From NCBI GenBank assembly GCA_003635185.1, contig PYJA01000113.1, positions 22,645-86,644 on the forward strand: a DNA stretch of 64,000 bases, given 5' to 3'. Positions 9,923 to 19,323 of this stretch are shown here, piece after piece. The stretch's first letter is position 1. Each line of letters starts with the position of its first letter. The DNA comes from Candidatus Poribacteria bacterium (GTDB lineage Bacteria > Poribacteria > WGA-4E > WGA-3G). The position numbers and the translations under genes were made by a program. The notes under the pieces are model-generated. The model saw only the letters and a program-made list of their open reading frames with translations, was not told the DNA's origin and did no database searches.

Positions 9923-9985
9923 ATTCCAAGCTACATTTTCAATTATAATGATTTGTCATCACACCCCACAATATGGAGGTAAAAT

Positions 9986-12900
9986 ATGAAATTAGTAAGA
10001 TTTAGTCTTTTATGGACGGTCTTAGCATTTACTGCCCTATCAGTAAATGCAGGAGAAGGTTGGAAAGCACTTGATGTCGGCAATCTGTCGTCTGCTATTT
10101 TTAACACTGCAGTTGTCGGTTATCCCGAAAACCCCACCCAATATCCCTCGGGATGGTGGCCCGCAGGAACAAACGATTCCTACATATATGAAGGAGACAT
10201 CTGGATCGGTGCAAAAAAGAATGGGGAGGTTGGTGTCGCTGAAGCAGATGGCAGACAAAGCGAGATTTGGCCTATTGATTATTTAGATCCTGCTCTATAT
10301 CCTGAAGGTAAACGAGATCAGGTTACTTCAAATAAGCCCGGTGTAACGACAAAGGGAACGCCAACCGGTCAATCTATTCGGTTCAAATGTGCTGACACTA
10401 ATCTTAACGCAAATAAAGGGTTGGTTCTCGGTTTAGAAATTGAAGTCAACGGATTCCAATGGAGTTACGCACCGCTTTACGACTTCTTTATCCTTGAGTA
10501 TAACGTCAAAAACGTTGGAGAAGACATACTTGAAGACGTGTTTATGGCATTTCGGTACGACGTGGATGTTTCCAGTAACGAAACAGGGACAGCAAGTTAC
10601 TCTGCGGATGACTTTGTTGCACTGGATCAGACACCGGACGGTCTTAATCCCGACGGGCACCCGAACCGGTACCTCTCTTATGGGTACTCTAATGCGTCTG
10701 CGCCAGGGTACATCGGTTTACGCGTATTGGATGCATACATCGGTGATGATTCGAAGGATACTGCAGCCAAAATTCCTTTTACGGCGCACAAACGGATTAC
10801 CATAGACACGGATCCAACGACTGATGCGGAGATGTACGCGCTCATCAGCACCCCCGGTGTTGAACCACTTCCTGCAAACTACGACGATCAACGTTTTATT
10901 CAGTCCTACGGTCCGGTTGAAACGCTTGCTCCCGGAGAAACATTCAACGTCATTATTGCAGTGGCTATCGGTGAAGGGCTTGCAGGTTTGCAAGTGTCTT
11001 CGGATTGGGCACAAAAGTTATATGATGACGAATATGTCGCGCCAGCACCACCACCTTCACCCATGGTAACGGCTTATCCCGGTGACGGACAAGTCTCGTT
11101 AATCTGGGAAAGTGCTGGGAGATGGGTTGATAACGGAGTCAACAAAAGTATTGAAGAATATGTTGATGTAACCGACCCAGAGAAAATCTTTGAAGGCTAC
11201 AGAGTTTATAGACGGGATACTGCTTACGATGAAAACACCGGTGATCCTGTCCAAGACTGGGAATTATTGATGGAATTCGACAAACCGAGTGCCACCGGTA
11301 ATTTTTTCACGGTCTCACATGTTGGCAAGCAGTCAGACGCTATAATTGAAAGCATGGGTGATGAACCCTTCTTCGCTGCCTTCTTCAAAAGTGCGACCTA
11401 CGCTATCAAATTCAATTCCAGCACAAGTTTTGAGGTGATAAATACAACGTTGTGGGAAGTTATGGAATATAATGCCGAATTTCCAGCGAACGGTGGTGGG
11501 TATGTTGTCGTGAAGGATCCTGCTACAGGAGAACCGTATCCGGATGGAACGTACCGTTCTGGTGAACAGATATACTTCGGTGGACTCTACGTGAAAATAA
11601 CCGATGGTCCCTCAGGCCCGCCGGTAGCCGGTGATATTTTCCGTGTTGTTTCCACACCATCACAGGCACTCGGTGAAGACGTAGGTATTAAAAATTTCTT
11701 TTCTGACACAGGATTAACAAACGGCATTCAGTATACTTATGCGGTTACCTCTTACGACACAGGTAATCCCAAAAAAGGATTGCCTGCAATGGAAAGCAGT
11801 CAGATTGAGACAATGGTTCATGTTGTTCCACGTGCACATCCCGCCGGATATAAAGAACCTTCTGCAGAGGTAGACCCAGCCGGAAAAGTAGCCGTTACGG
11901 TTGAGCCAATGGTGTTAGCACCGGACAAAGTTACAGGGCATCAATATAAGATTGTTTGGTACGGTGCGAAACAGATAGGTAACGCGGCATATATTACTGG
12001 TCCCGGACATCAACCTCCGGCTTATGAAATCGTTGATACCACAACCAATCAAACAGTCGTTGAAAAGCAGACGTTTGACTGGTACGATGCCGGTCATTTT
12101 GAAGCGTTTGAGGCACTTTCTCCGATGTTTGATGGTATTATCTTGAAACTAACAGGGGTTAATGTTACTTACGGAAGCCCAGACGAAAACCCAATTGAGG
12201 ACGTTAAACTGACAGCGGGGACAGTCACAGACTGGTCGGTGAACATTGAATCTCCAGGGGCTGGCGAAAATACATGGCCAAACATTTATTGGTCTACCTA
12301 TTACCGTCCACATACCTACTCTATCACGTTTACTGACGATACACACGTTAAAGTTGTAGACGAAGATACGGGTGAAGAAATAAAATTCAACGACCAACGT
12401 GCTGATGGATATGCAATTTGGAGCGGCGCGGCTTGGGTTGATGAATATAACCCCGAAGGGACACCAGGTTTTTTCCGAATATTTATCCGCGGTGCTTACG
12501 TCTACATCAAAGACCCTAACGGCGAAATATCCGCGGGCGATGTATTCACCGTCGAAATGGGGGGCGTTGCTGCGCCACAGGATGGAGACGAGCTGCTGCT
12601 AACAACACAAGGTGAGTCGCTTGCTGCTGAAGACATCAAAGCTGATCTTGGAAAAATCCGTGTCGTGCCAAACCCATACTTTGTCACAAATAGAGCGGTA
12701 ACTTCTGAGGGAACGGATAAGGTCTTTTTCACACATCTGCCACCGCGATGCACAATACGTATCTATACATTAGTGGGTGAATTGGTGCGTGAAATTAAAC
12801 ACGAAGGTAACACTCCCTTCAACCCAGATGAACGGTTAGCACAAGGCGACAAAGGCGGCACAGCGGAGTTTGATCTGCTCAACCGCTACAATCAGGCACT

Positions 12901-12994
12901 GGCAAGTGGCGTTTATATCTTTCATGTTGAAGCACAAGATGAAAATAATGAAGTCATCGGAAATAAGATCGGAAGGTTTGCAATCATTCGATAA
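9986..12994 (+). CDS. Large secreted protein with FnIII-like region and FlgD/T9SS-like C-terminal domain
   Basis: Signal peptide; AYPGDGQVSLIWESAG...YRVYRRD; C-term VVPNPYFVTNRA...FTHLPPRCTIRIYTLVGELVREIKH...GVYIFHVEA. Confidence 0.8.
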   Translation: MKLVRFSLLWTVLAFTALSVNAGEGWKALDVGNLSSAIFNTAVVGYPENPTQYPSGWWPAGTNDSYIYEGDIWIGAKKNGEVGVAEADGRQSEIWPIDYLDPALYPEGKRDQVTSNKPGVTTKGTPTGQSIRFKCADTNLNANKGLVLGLEIEVNGFQWSYAPLYDFFILEYNVKNVGEDILEDVFMAFRYDVDVSSNETGTASYSADDFVALDQTPDGLNPDGHPNRYLSYGYSNASAPGYIGLRVLDAYIGDDSKDTAAKIPFTAHKRITIDTDPTTDAEMYALISTPGVEPLPANYDDQRFIQSYGPVETLAPGETFNVIIAVAIGEGLAGLQVSSDWAQKLYDDEYVAPAPPPSPMVTAYPGDGQVSLIWESAGRWVDNGVNKSIEEYVDVTDPEKIFEGYRVYRRDTAYDENTGDPVQDWELLMEFDKPSATGNFFTVSHVGKQSDAIIESMGDEPFFAAFFKSATYAIKFNSSTSFEVINTTLWEVMEYNAEFPANGGGYVVVKDPATGEPYPDGTYRSGEQIYFGGLYVKITDGPSGPPVAGDIFRVVSTPSQALGEDVGIKNFFSDTGLTNGIQYTYAVTSYDTGNPKKGLPAMESSQIETMVHVVPRAHPAGYKEPSAEVDPAGKVAVTVEPMVLAPDKVTGHQYKIVWYGAKQIGNAAYITGPGHQPPAYEIVDTTTNQTVVEKQTFDWYDAGHFEAFEALSPMFDGIILKLTGVNVTYGSPDENPIEDVKLTAGTVTDWSVNIESPGAGENTWPNIYWSTYYRPHTYSITFTDDTHVKVVDEDTGEEIKFNDQRADGYAIWSGAAWVDEYNPEGTPGFFRIFIRGAYVYIKDPNGEISAGDVFTVEMGGVAAPQDGDELLLTTQGESLAAEDIKADLGKIRVVPNPYFVTNRAVTSEGTDKVFFTHLPPRCTIRIYTLVGELVREIKHEGNTPFNPDERLAQGDKGGTAEFDLLNRYNQALASGVYIFHVEAQDENNEVIGNKIGRFAIIR

Positions 12995-13018
12995 GCGAAC
13001 ACGTTTAAGGAGAAACAC

Positions 13019-14164
13019 ATGCATAATACTAATTTTTCTCAGGATAGACAAAACTATAGGACAGCAAAGATAAGAAAGCCGGACCCACAGCGATGCCGCA
13101 TTTCTCTCTTCTCAATTTTGGTTTTAGTGACTGTTTTGCTTTTGTCAACAATTCCCAGTTATGCGACCACTAACGTCGGGACTGCGGGAGCACAATTTCT
13201 CAAAATTGGACCAGGTGCGCGAGTGGACAGTTTAGGCGGTGCCTTCGGCGCAATCGCTAACGATGTCACCACCATCTATTGGAATCCAGCAGGGTTAAGC
13301 CAACTTGAAAAAACCAGTTTTTCAGATACGCATACGATATGGCTGGCAGATGTTCGCTACAACTATCTCGCGTTTGCTACGCCGATAGAAAAGGTAGGTA
13401 CTTTGGGGGCAAGCGTTACCTTTCTCAACGTTCCCGACACAGAAATCACAACCCTTGCCAAACCTGACGGCACAGGACTTTGGTATTCAGCATGGGATAC
13501 TGCGGTGTCGTTAGCGTATTCAAGGGAACTCTATCAGAAAGAATCTGGTGCGAATCTTTCATTTGGGATCAATGCTAAATATATTCATCAGCAAATTCAT
13601 CGGGAAAGTGCAAGGGGGGTTGCTATTGACATCGGTACTTTATATCACACAGGTTGGCGGAGTTTACGGATCGGGATGTCTTTCTCAAACTTTGGACCTG
13701 AGATGAGTTTTAGTGGGACTGACCTTGAAACCGGTGTTGAAGAAGCAGGCGATAAACGAACAGCGGATTATCACCCTTTCCCCGATACGACAAATCCGAC
13801 ACGAAAAGCGGAGTTGGAAACCATAGAATATCCGTTACCTTCCAATTTCCGTCTCGGTGTGGCTTATGACTTAGTTGATAATGATAGCAACCTTCTCACA
13901 ATCGCGCTTGATGGCAACCATCCGAATGATAACAGCGAACGCTTAAACCTCGGCGTAGAGTACTGGTACAGAAAGATGGCGGCGATTCGTGCGGGTTACA
14001 AATTTCGCTTAGGTCCAGATCGTAGTGATGATGAAGAGGGACTTACGCTCGGTTTAGGCATCCACCTAAAATTCCGCCAAACCACGCTTTCTCTCGATTA
14101 CGCTTATGCGGACTTTGACTACCTACAAAATGCTCATCGTGTCAGTTTAGGACTAAAGTTTTAA
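13019..14164 (+). CDS. PorV/PorQ (UPF0164)-like outer membrane protein
   Basis: NVGTAGAQFLKIGPGARVDSLGGAFGAIANDVTTIYWNPAGLSQLEKTSFSDTHTIWLADVRYNYLAFATP and beta-barrel C-terminus ending LGLKF. Confidence 0.8.
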   Translation: MHNTNFSQDRQNYRTAKIRKPDPQRCRISLFSILVLVTVLLLSTIPSYATTNVGTAGAQFLKIGPGARVDSLGGAFGAIANDVTTIYWNPAGLSQLEKTSFSDTHTIWLADVRYNYLAFATPIEKVGTLGASVTFLNVPDTEITTLAKPDGTGLWYSAWDTAVSLAYSRELYQKESGANLSFGINAKYIHQQIHRESARGVAIDIGTLYHTGWRSLRIGMSFSNFGPEMSFSGTDLETGVEEAGDKRTADYHPFPDTTNPTRKAELETIEYPLPSNFRLGVAYDLVDNDSNLLTIALDGNHPNDNSERLNLGVEYWYRKMAAIRAGYKFRLGPDRSDDEEGLTLGLGIHLKFRQTTLSLDYAYADFDYLQNAHRVSLGLKF

Positions 14165-14276
14165 GTGTGTGTTAGCGAAAATGAAATTACCATATATCGC
14201 CAAAATATGGTATAATTTGCAACAATTCAGCAGTTAGGTGAAGCATACTATCACCTAATTGAAAAGGAGAGAATCA

Positions 14277-14549
14277 ATGACAAAAGAACGTTTGACGATT
14301 GAGGAAATGGAGCAGCAATATCCTGACGAATGGCTCTTTATCGTGGACTGTGAAATCAGCGAGAATACTGAACTGCTGTCGGGACATGTTCTTGTCCATA
14401 GCCCATCCCGTGCTGATGTTTATGACATCTCATCACGTTACAAAGGTAGTGCAGCGATACATTATACAGGTGAGATGCTTGACCCTTTGAGATACCAACT
14501 GGAGATTACAGATTTTAAGATGGCAATGTGGAGAGTACTTTCTGGATAG
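14277..14549 (+). CDS. Small conserved hypothetical protein, paralog of 16490..16717
   Basis: MTKERLTIEEMEQQYPDEWLFIVDCEISENTELLSG... aligns with MSNERMTLEEMTEKYPDQWLFIIDCEHSENTELLSG...; AGGAGA upstream. Confidence 0.75.
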   Translation: MTKERLTIEEMEQQYPDEWLFIVDCEISENTELLSGHVLVHSPSRADVYDISSRYKGSAAIHYTGEMLDPLRYQLEITDFKMAMWRVLSG

Positions 14550-14579
14550 TTGTCTTTTTTAACGCTAAAGGACATCAAA

Positions 14580-15980
14580 ATGCCAAACAAACCGAACATC
14601 GTTTATCTCCTTGCCGATCAAATTCGTGCTTGTTCACTGCCAATATATGGTGAAGAACAGATTGAAACACCACACATTGATAGACTCGCGCAAGAAGGGG
14701 CTGTTTTTTCAAACGCAATTGCCACCGCGCCTGTCTGCACACCTTATCGTTCCATGCTACTCACCGGACGACACCCCCAGACAACCGGACATCTCATCAA
14801 TTTCGTCAAAACTCGACACGATGAAATCGGACTCGGTGATGTTTTTAGCCAAAACGGCTATAGGACAGCGTGGGTCGGTAAATGGCATCTTCACACAGGG
14901 TCGTTCCCAGAAATCGGTGGGCGCGATTACGTCCCTGAAGGACGCGATCGCCTCGGATTTCAACATTGGCGCGGTTATAATTTTCATACTGACTATTTTA
15001 ACGGCACTGTAAACCTTGACGATTGGCGAAACGAAAGATGGAAAGGATATGAAACTGATGCACTCAACCGATACGCCTTTCAGTTTATGGATGACGTAGA
15101 CGATGGCACACCGTTTTGTCTGTTTATCTCTCCGCATCAAGCGCACTCTACACCTTACGACTTTGCACCGCAGAAGTACTATGATCGACTTCCTACTGAA
15201 CTCCAACTACCAGAAAACGTTCCGGATTCGGTGAAAGAACAATCGCTAAAAATATACCGACACTACCTCGCCATGACGTTAGCCGTGGACGATATGCTTG
15301 GCGAACTGATGGCATATTTGGCAAGAACAAGACGTGTTGAGAACACACTGCTCATTTTCGGATCGGATCACGGTACACAGGGCGGCGCACAAGGCATCAA
15401 TTTCTGGGCAAAGCGGAAACCTTACGAAGAATCCATTAAAGTGCCTCTTATCATGCGGCTACCCGGTGTTTTTGATGGCAACCGCACCTGCAGCACGCTC
15501 ACATCTCCTGTAGACCTATTCCCATCGCTCTGTGGTTTATGTGAGATTCAACCTCCCCGAACAGTGGAAGGCTATGATTTGTCCGCATCTTGGCGCGGTG
15601 AAACGGATACCTTTGAACAAGATGCTGTTTTGACAATGAACTTCGGTGCAACCTACGATTACCTCGTTAATGGTGATGAATGGCGCGGTGTCCGCACAAA
15701 AACGCATAGCTACGCACGTTGGCTTGATGGCAAACGGATGCTATATGACATTGAGGCAGACCCGCTGCAGATGCACAACCTGATTGACAAACCCGAAGCA
15801 AAGTCGTTAGCAGATGAAATGGAACATACCCTCACACACTTGATGGACGCCCGAAATGACAAACTCCAACCTGCCACAAGCTATACAGATTGGTATGACG
15901 CACAACGCCGCATCGTCCGTAACGCTCACGGCCCCCTCGGCAATCCCGAAGACGAACCGGATTGGTCATTACTGAAATGA
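14580..15980 (+). CDS. Sulfatase (arylsulfatase/choline-sulfatase-like)
   Basis: KPNIVYLLADQIRACSLPIYGEEQIETPHIDRLAQEGAVFSNAIATAPVCTPYRSMLLTGRHPQTTGH; FGly motif CTPYR; GSDHGTQGG. Confidence 0.92.
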   Translation: MPNKPNIVYLLADQIRACSLPIYGEEQIETPHIDRLAQEGAVFSNAIATAPVCTPYRSMLLTGRHPQTTGHLINFVKTRHDEIGLGDVFSQNGYRTAWVGKWHLHTGSFPEIGGRDYVPEGRDRLGFQHWRGYNFHTDYFNGTVNLDDWRNERWKGYETDALNRYAFQFMDDVDDGTPFCLFISPHQAHSTPYDFAPQKYYDRLPTELQLPENVPDSVKEQSLKIYRHYLAMTLAVDDMLGELMAYLARTRRVENTLLIFGSDHGTQGGAQGINFWAKRKPYEESIKVPLIMRLPGVFDGNRTCSTLTSPVDLFPSLCGLCEIQPPRTVEGYDLSASWRGETDTFEQDAVLTMNFGATYDYLVNGDEWRGVRTKTHSYARWLDGKRMLYDIEADPLQMHNLIDKPEAKSLADEMEHTLTHLMDARNDKLQPATSYTDWYDAQRRIVRNAHGPLGNPEDEPDWSLLK

Positions 15981-16092
15981 TTTGACAACATACAATGATA
16001 AAGGTATAATTTATGAAATGTAGCATATTATAGTGACATTTAGAATTATAGTGACATTTAGAATTAAAGGGACATTTTGTAGCACAACCTGT

Positions 16093-16219
16093 ATGAAGTT
16101 TAAATAAATATTTCGGTAAGGGGACGAGGTTAGGAAACCTCGTCAGCAGCAGGTGTACATCTCTGCTGGCGAGGTTTCCTAACCTCGCCGAATTACCCAA
16201 TTTATTTTTTAATCTTCAT
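16093..16219. repeat. MITE-like element, family II termini with GGCGAGGTTAGGAAACCTCGCC-type core
   Basis: Termini ATGAAGTTTAAATAAAT / ATTTATTTTTTAATCTTCAT, two opposed GAGGTTAGGAAACCTCG hairpins inside. Confidence 0.75.
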
Positions 16220-16221
16220 TA

Positions 16222-16345
16222 GGGACGATATGTTTAGATATGTTTATCTAATGTCTTTGTTCTGCACATATCGTCCCTACGGGACTAAAGAGGGTGTATA
16301 TGGCGTTTTTCTATAAACATATCGTCCCTACGGGACTGAATATAA
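16222..16345. repeat. TCCCGTAGGGACGATATG repeat copies (same family as 2944-3114)
   Basis: AGGGACGATATGTTT and two copies of CATATCGTCCCTACGGGACT. Confidence 0.8.
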
Positions 16346-16489
16346 GACAATCTCAGTAATCATGCTTATTGAGAAGCGTTTATAAAAACACAGATATTTC
16401 TTAAATTGACAGTTATGGTTTTCTGACCGAACCGATCCTAATGTCCAATTAATTCTAAAGTTTACTATACTTGAAGAGGAGAAGTATAA

Positions 16490-16717
16490 ATGTCCAACGA
16501 ACGTATGACCCTTGAAGAGATGACTGAAAAATATCCTGATCAGTGGTTGTTTATCATTGATTGTGAACACAGTGAAAATACTGAACTGTTGTCAGGGGTT
16601 GTTTTTGCTCATAGTGAATCGCGAGATGATATTTATGAAGTCTCTGGACAATATAATGGCAATGCAGCGATTCGTTATACGGGTGAACTACCGGAAGGAA
16701 TGCATTACTTACTGTAA
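16490..16717 (+). CDS. Small conserved hypothetical protein, translationally overlapping a retropepsin-like gene
   Basis: 75 aa; stop and next start overlap as TAATG; RBS GAGGAGAAG; paralog at 14277. Confidence 0.8.
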   Translation: MSNERMTLEEMTEKYPDQWLFIIDCEHSENTELLSGVVFAHSESRDDIYEVSGQYNGNAAIRYTGELPEGMHYLL

Positions 16718-17115
16718 TGGGACATATTTCGTTTAATCCCTCACAAAGGTTAATCAGATTACCGATTAAAGTTGAAAGCATCAGTGGTGGCAACTATCGA
16801 GATTTGATTGTTGCTTTAGACACAGGATCATCAAACACCTTGATTCCAACAAAAATTGCTTCAGATTTGGGATACGACCTCTCAAATCCAAAACAAGTAG
16901 TGCTTCTTACCACAGGCAGCGGTATTTTACCTGCAAAAATCATAACCGTACGTAAATTAACCACAATTGGTGAAACCGTTGAAAACATTGATGTCTTATG
17001 CCACGACTTACCTGTTGGATCAACTATAGATGGTGTATTAGGCTTAAATTTCTTGTCACATTTTGATATTAAAATTTCGTTCTCAACAGGGATTATTGAA
17101 ATTTACCCCAAGTAA
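16717..17115 (+). CDS. Retropepsin-like aspartyl protease
   Basis: LIVALDTGSSNTLIPTKIASDLGY (DTGS active site) and IDGVLGLNFLSHFDI. Confidence 0.85.
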   Translation: MGHISFNPSQRLIRLPIKVESISGGNYRDLIVALDTGSSNTLIPTKIASDLGYDLSNPKQVVLLTTGSGILPAKIITVRKLTTIGETVENIDVLCHDLPVGSTIDGVLGLNFLSHFDIKISFSTGIIEIYPK

Positions 17116-17129
17116 TTTGCTTCTGAAAC

Positions 17130-17327
17130 ATTGTCTGTATCATTGCCAGTATATGGCGAAAAACAGATTGATACACTACACATTGATAGACTCGCCCAAG
17201 AAGGCACCGTTTTCTCCAACGCAATTGCCACCGCACTTGTTTGCCGCCCTATCGCTCCATGTTGCTCACCTGACGACATCCACAGACAACCGGATATCTC
17301 ATCAACTTTGTCAAAACCCGACACGCT
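17130..17327 (+). pseudogene. Sulfatase N-terminal remnant
   Basis: Nucleotides parallel 14635-14820: SLPVYGEKQIDTLHIDRLAQEGTVFSNAIATALVCRP... then frameshifted RHPQTTGYLINFVKTRH-like text. Confidence 0.8.
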
Positions 17328-17330
17328 CTC

Positions 17331-17446
17331 GCTGGTGAGGCGGGGAATCATGGCGAAATACCTTATGTGTATTCGCCATGATTCGGACCGTTGATTTCTT
17401 CCGAACCTCGCCACTGTCCAGGTAATTGTGGATTGGACTATAATCT
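17331..17446. repeat. Partial family I MITE-like element
   Basis: Ends AACCTCGCCACTGTCCAGGTAATTGTGGATTGGACTATAAT, reverse complement of a family I terminus. Confidence 0.6.
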
Positions 17447-17676
17447 ACTTGAAAACACACCTACCGTTGGGTTTCGCAAACTCTATCCAACCTACAACTC
17501 ACTATTACGGAGATTTTATGACATATCATAGGTGTCAATTAGCGGTTCGCCACCCTGGTAGGAGCGTTTTGGAAACGCGCCGTTTATATCGACTGATGTC
17601 TGGGCTCGGCGCGTTTACAAAACGCCAAATCAACGGTATGAATGCCATTTAGGCATTCCCCGCCTACCTTTGGGGA

Positions 17677-17866
17677 ATAAATCGGGCTTGCAAAGCCCTC
17701 CAACAAGAAAATCAGGCACTAAATTGATGCCTATGCGGAGATTTTATGACATATTGGTACTCGTACAAAATATAAATCGGGCTTGCAAAGCCCTCCAACA
17801 AGAAAATCAGGCACTAAATTGATGCCTATGTGGAGATTTTATGACATATTGGTACTCGTACAAAAT
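17677..17866. repeat. 95-bp tandem duplication (two units)
   Basis: Units 17677-17771 and 17772-17866, ATAAATCGGGCTTGCAAAGCCCTCC...GGTACTCGTACAAAAT, differing at GCGGAG/GTGGAG. Confidence 0.92.
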
Positions 17867-17899
17867 GTGGATATAAATTGTGCAACTTCAAACCCATTT

Positions 17900-18018
17900 T
17901 TTATAGTGAAATCCACAATTACCTTTACATTGGCGAGGTTAGGAAACCTCACCAGCGTTATAGTTATGGAGATTGTTGTTCATTGAAATGTAAACATATT
18001 TTCGGATTCTACTATAAA
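17900..18018. repeat. MITE-like element, family I
   Basis: TIRs TTTATAGTGAAATCC / GGATTCTACTATAAA with core GGCGAGGTTAGGAAACCTC. Confidence 0.8.
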
Positions 18019-18107
18019 ACGATCAGAAATTATTTAGAATCAGAAATTTTCTTGACTTCTACTAAAAAAATAGGATAAAATCTATAGTACAAATCTGTTA
18101 AGAGGAG

Positions 18108-19172
18108 ATGACTATGAGAACAGTCAAATTGGGTTTAATTGGGGCAGGCGGTATTGCGCAGGCACATTGCGGAACGCTTGCAGAGGTTGAGGGGGCAGAG
18201 ATTATCGCAGCTGCGGATCTCGTGCCAGCAAATTTAGAACGAGCTAAAGAACGGTGGGGAATCAAAAACACATTTACTGATTACAACGAGATGCTCAAAA
18301 TGGACGAGATTGAAGCAGTGTATGTGTGCACCCCTACAGGTGTGCATGCAGCCCCAACTGTTGCAGCGTTAAACGCGGGTAAACACGTTTTCTGCGAAAA
18401 ACCGATGGAAGCAACATTAGATGCAGCAACTGCTATGTGGCGTGCCTCAGTAGAAAATGATAAAATCCTGATGATCGGTCTCAAACTCCGCTATTCCCCA
18501 CAAGTCATCAAGGCGAAAGAGATTGTTGATGCAGGCACACTTGGCGAGATTTACTATGCCGAAACTGTCGCAGATCGACGGCGTGGAAATCCCGGGGGTA
18601 GTTTTATCCGTAAAGCGACAGCCGGTTTAGGCGCATCGGCAGACATCGGTGTTTATGCCTTGGATACTGCCCTCTATTTAATGGGACATCCCAAACCTAT
18701 TGCTGTTTCTGGTATCACCTCAAATTATTTGAGTCTACACAATACCTGGAATGCCGCGCTGAGAGAGACAGAGGTAGAAGACTTCGGTGTCGGTTGGGTA
18801 GTTTTTGACAACGGAGCTCGCTTAGTGTTTAAGACATGTTGGTGCATGAATATGGATTCGCTTGGTGGCACTATTTTTCTTGGTAAAAAAGCTGGGTTAC
18901 GAATCGGTATCGGTGAAGTCCGTGGGCCGCAAGATGGTGTTCGTGTTTATGGTGACAAAGATGGTGAGATCCACGATGAAACCTACACTGAATTCAAATC
19001 GGTAAGTGTGTTCCACGAGGAGGATAGCGCATTTATTGATGCAGTGAGAGAGGGAAAACCTTCCCCCATTGATCCGTATGAGATTTTGCTTACAAACGTT
19101 ATCATTCAGGGAGTCATTGATTCTTCAGAAGCAGGTGGACGCGAAGTAGCAGTAACAGTGCCGACATTGTAA
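18108..19172 (+). CDS. Gfo/Idh/MocA family oxidoreductase
   Basis: VKLGLIGAGGIAQAHCGTL...AVYVCTPTGVHAAPTVAALNAGKHVFCEKPM. Confidence 0.93.
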   Translation: MTMRTVKLGLIGAGGIAQAHCGTLAEVEGAEIIAAADLVPANLERAKERWGIKNTFTDYNEMLKMDEIEAVYVCTPTGVHAAPTVAALNAGKHVFCEKPMEATLDAATAMWRASVENDKILMIGLKLRYSPQVIKAKEIVDAGTLGEIYYAETVADRRRGNPGGSFIRKATAGLGASADIGVYALDTALYLMGHPKPIAVSGITSNYLSLHNTWNAALRETEVEDFGVGWVVFDNGARLVFKTCWCMNMDSLGGTIFLGKKAGLRIGIGEVRGPQDGVRVYGDKDGEIHDETYTEFKSVSVFHEEDSAFIDAVREGKPSPIDPYEILLTNVIIQGVIDSSEAGGREVAVTVPTL

Positions 19173-19323
19173 CCACATAATTTGGCTATCCTTTTTAACT
19201 TTGAAGACTCTATTATAAATTGTAAGGGGACAATAGGGAAAACCCGAAAAATTTTATACAAGTGAGTAATGGTACTCATAAATAAATTTAACAACGGATA
19301 GGTTTTCCCTATGAAATCAGGAC

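Noticed and set aside
17428-17652. 74-aa plus-strand ORF (LGFANSIQPTT...)
   Set aside because: Translation of dispersed hairpin repeats; similar text (MSGFANSTRPT, MSGFINSTRRT) appears at 45347 and 41912 from the same repeat family
17677-17866. CRISPR array
   Set aside because: Only two contiguous 95-bp units with no spacers; it is a tandem duplication. No CRISPR array or cas gene was seen in the window
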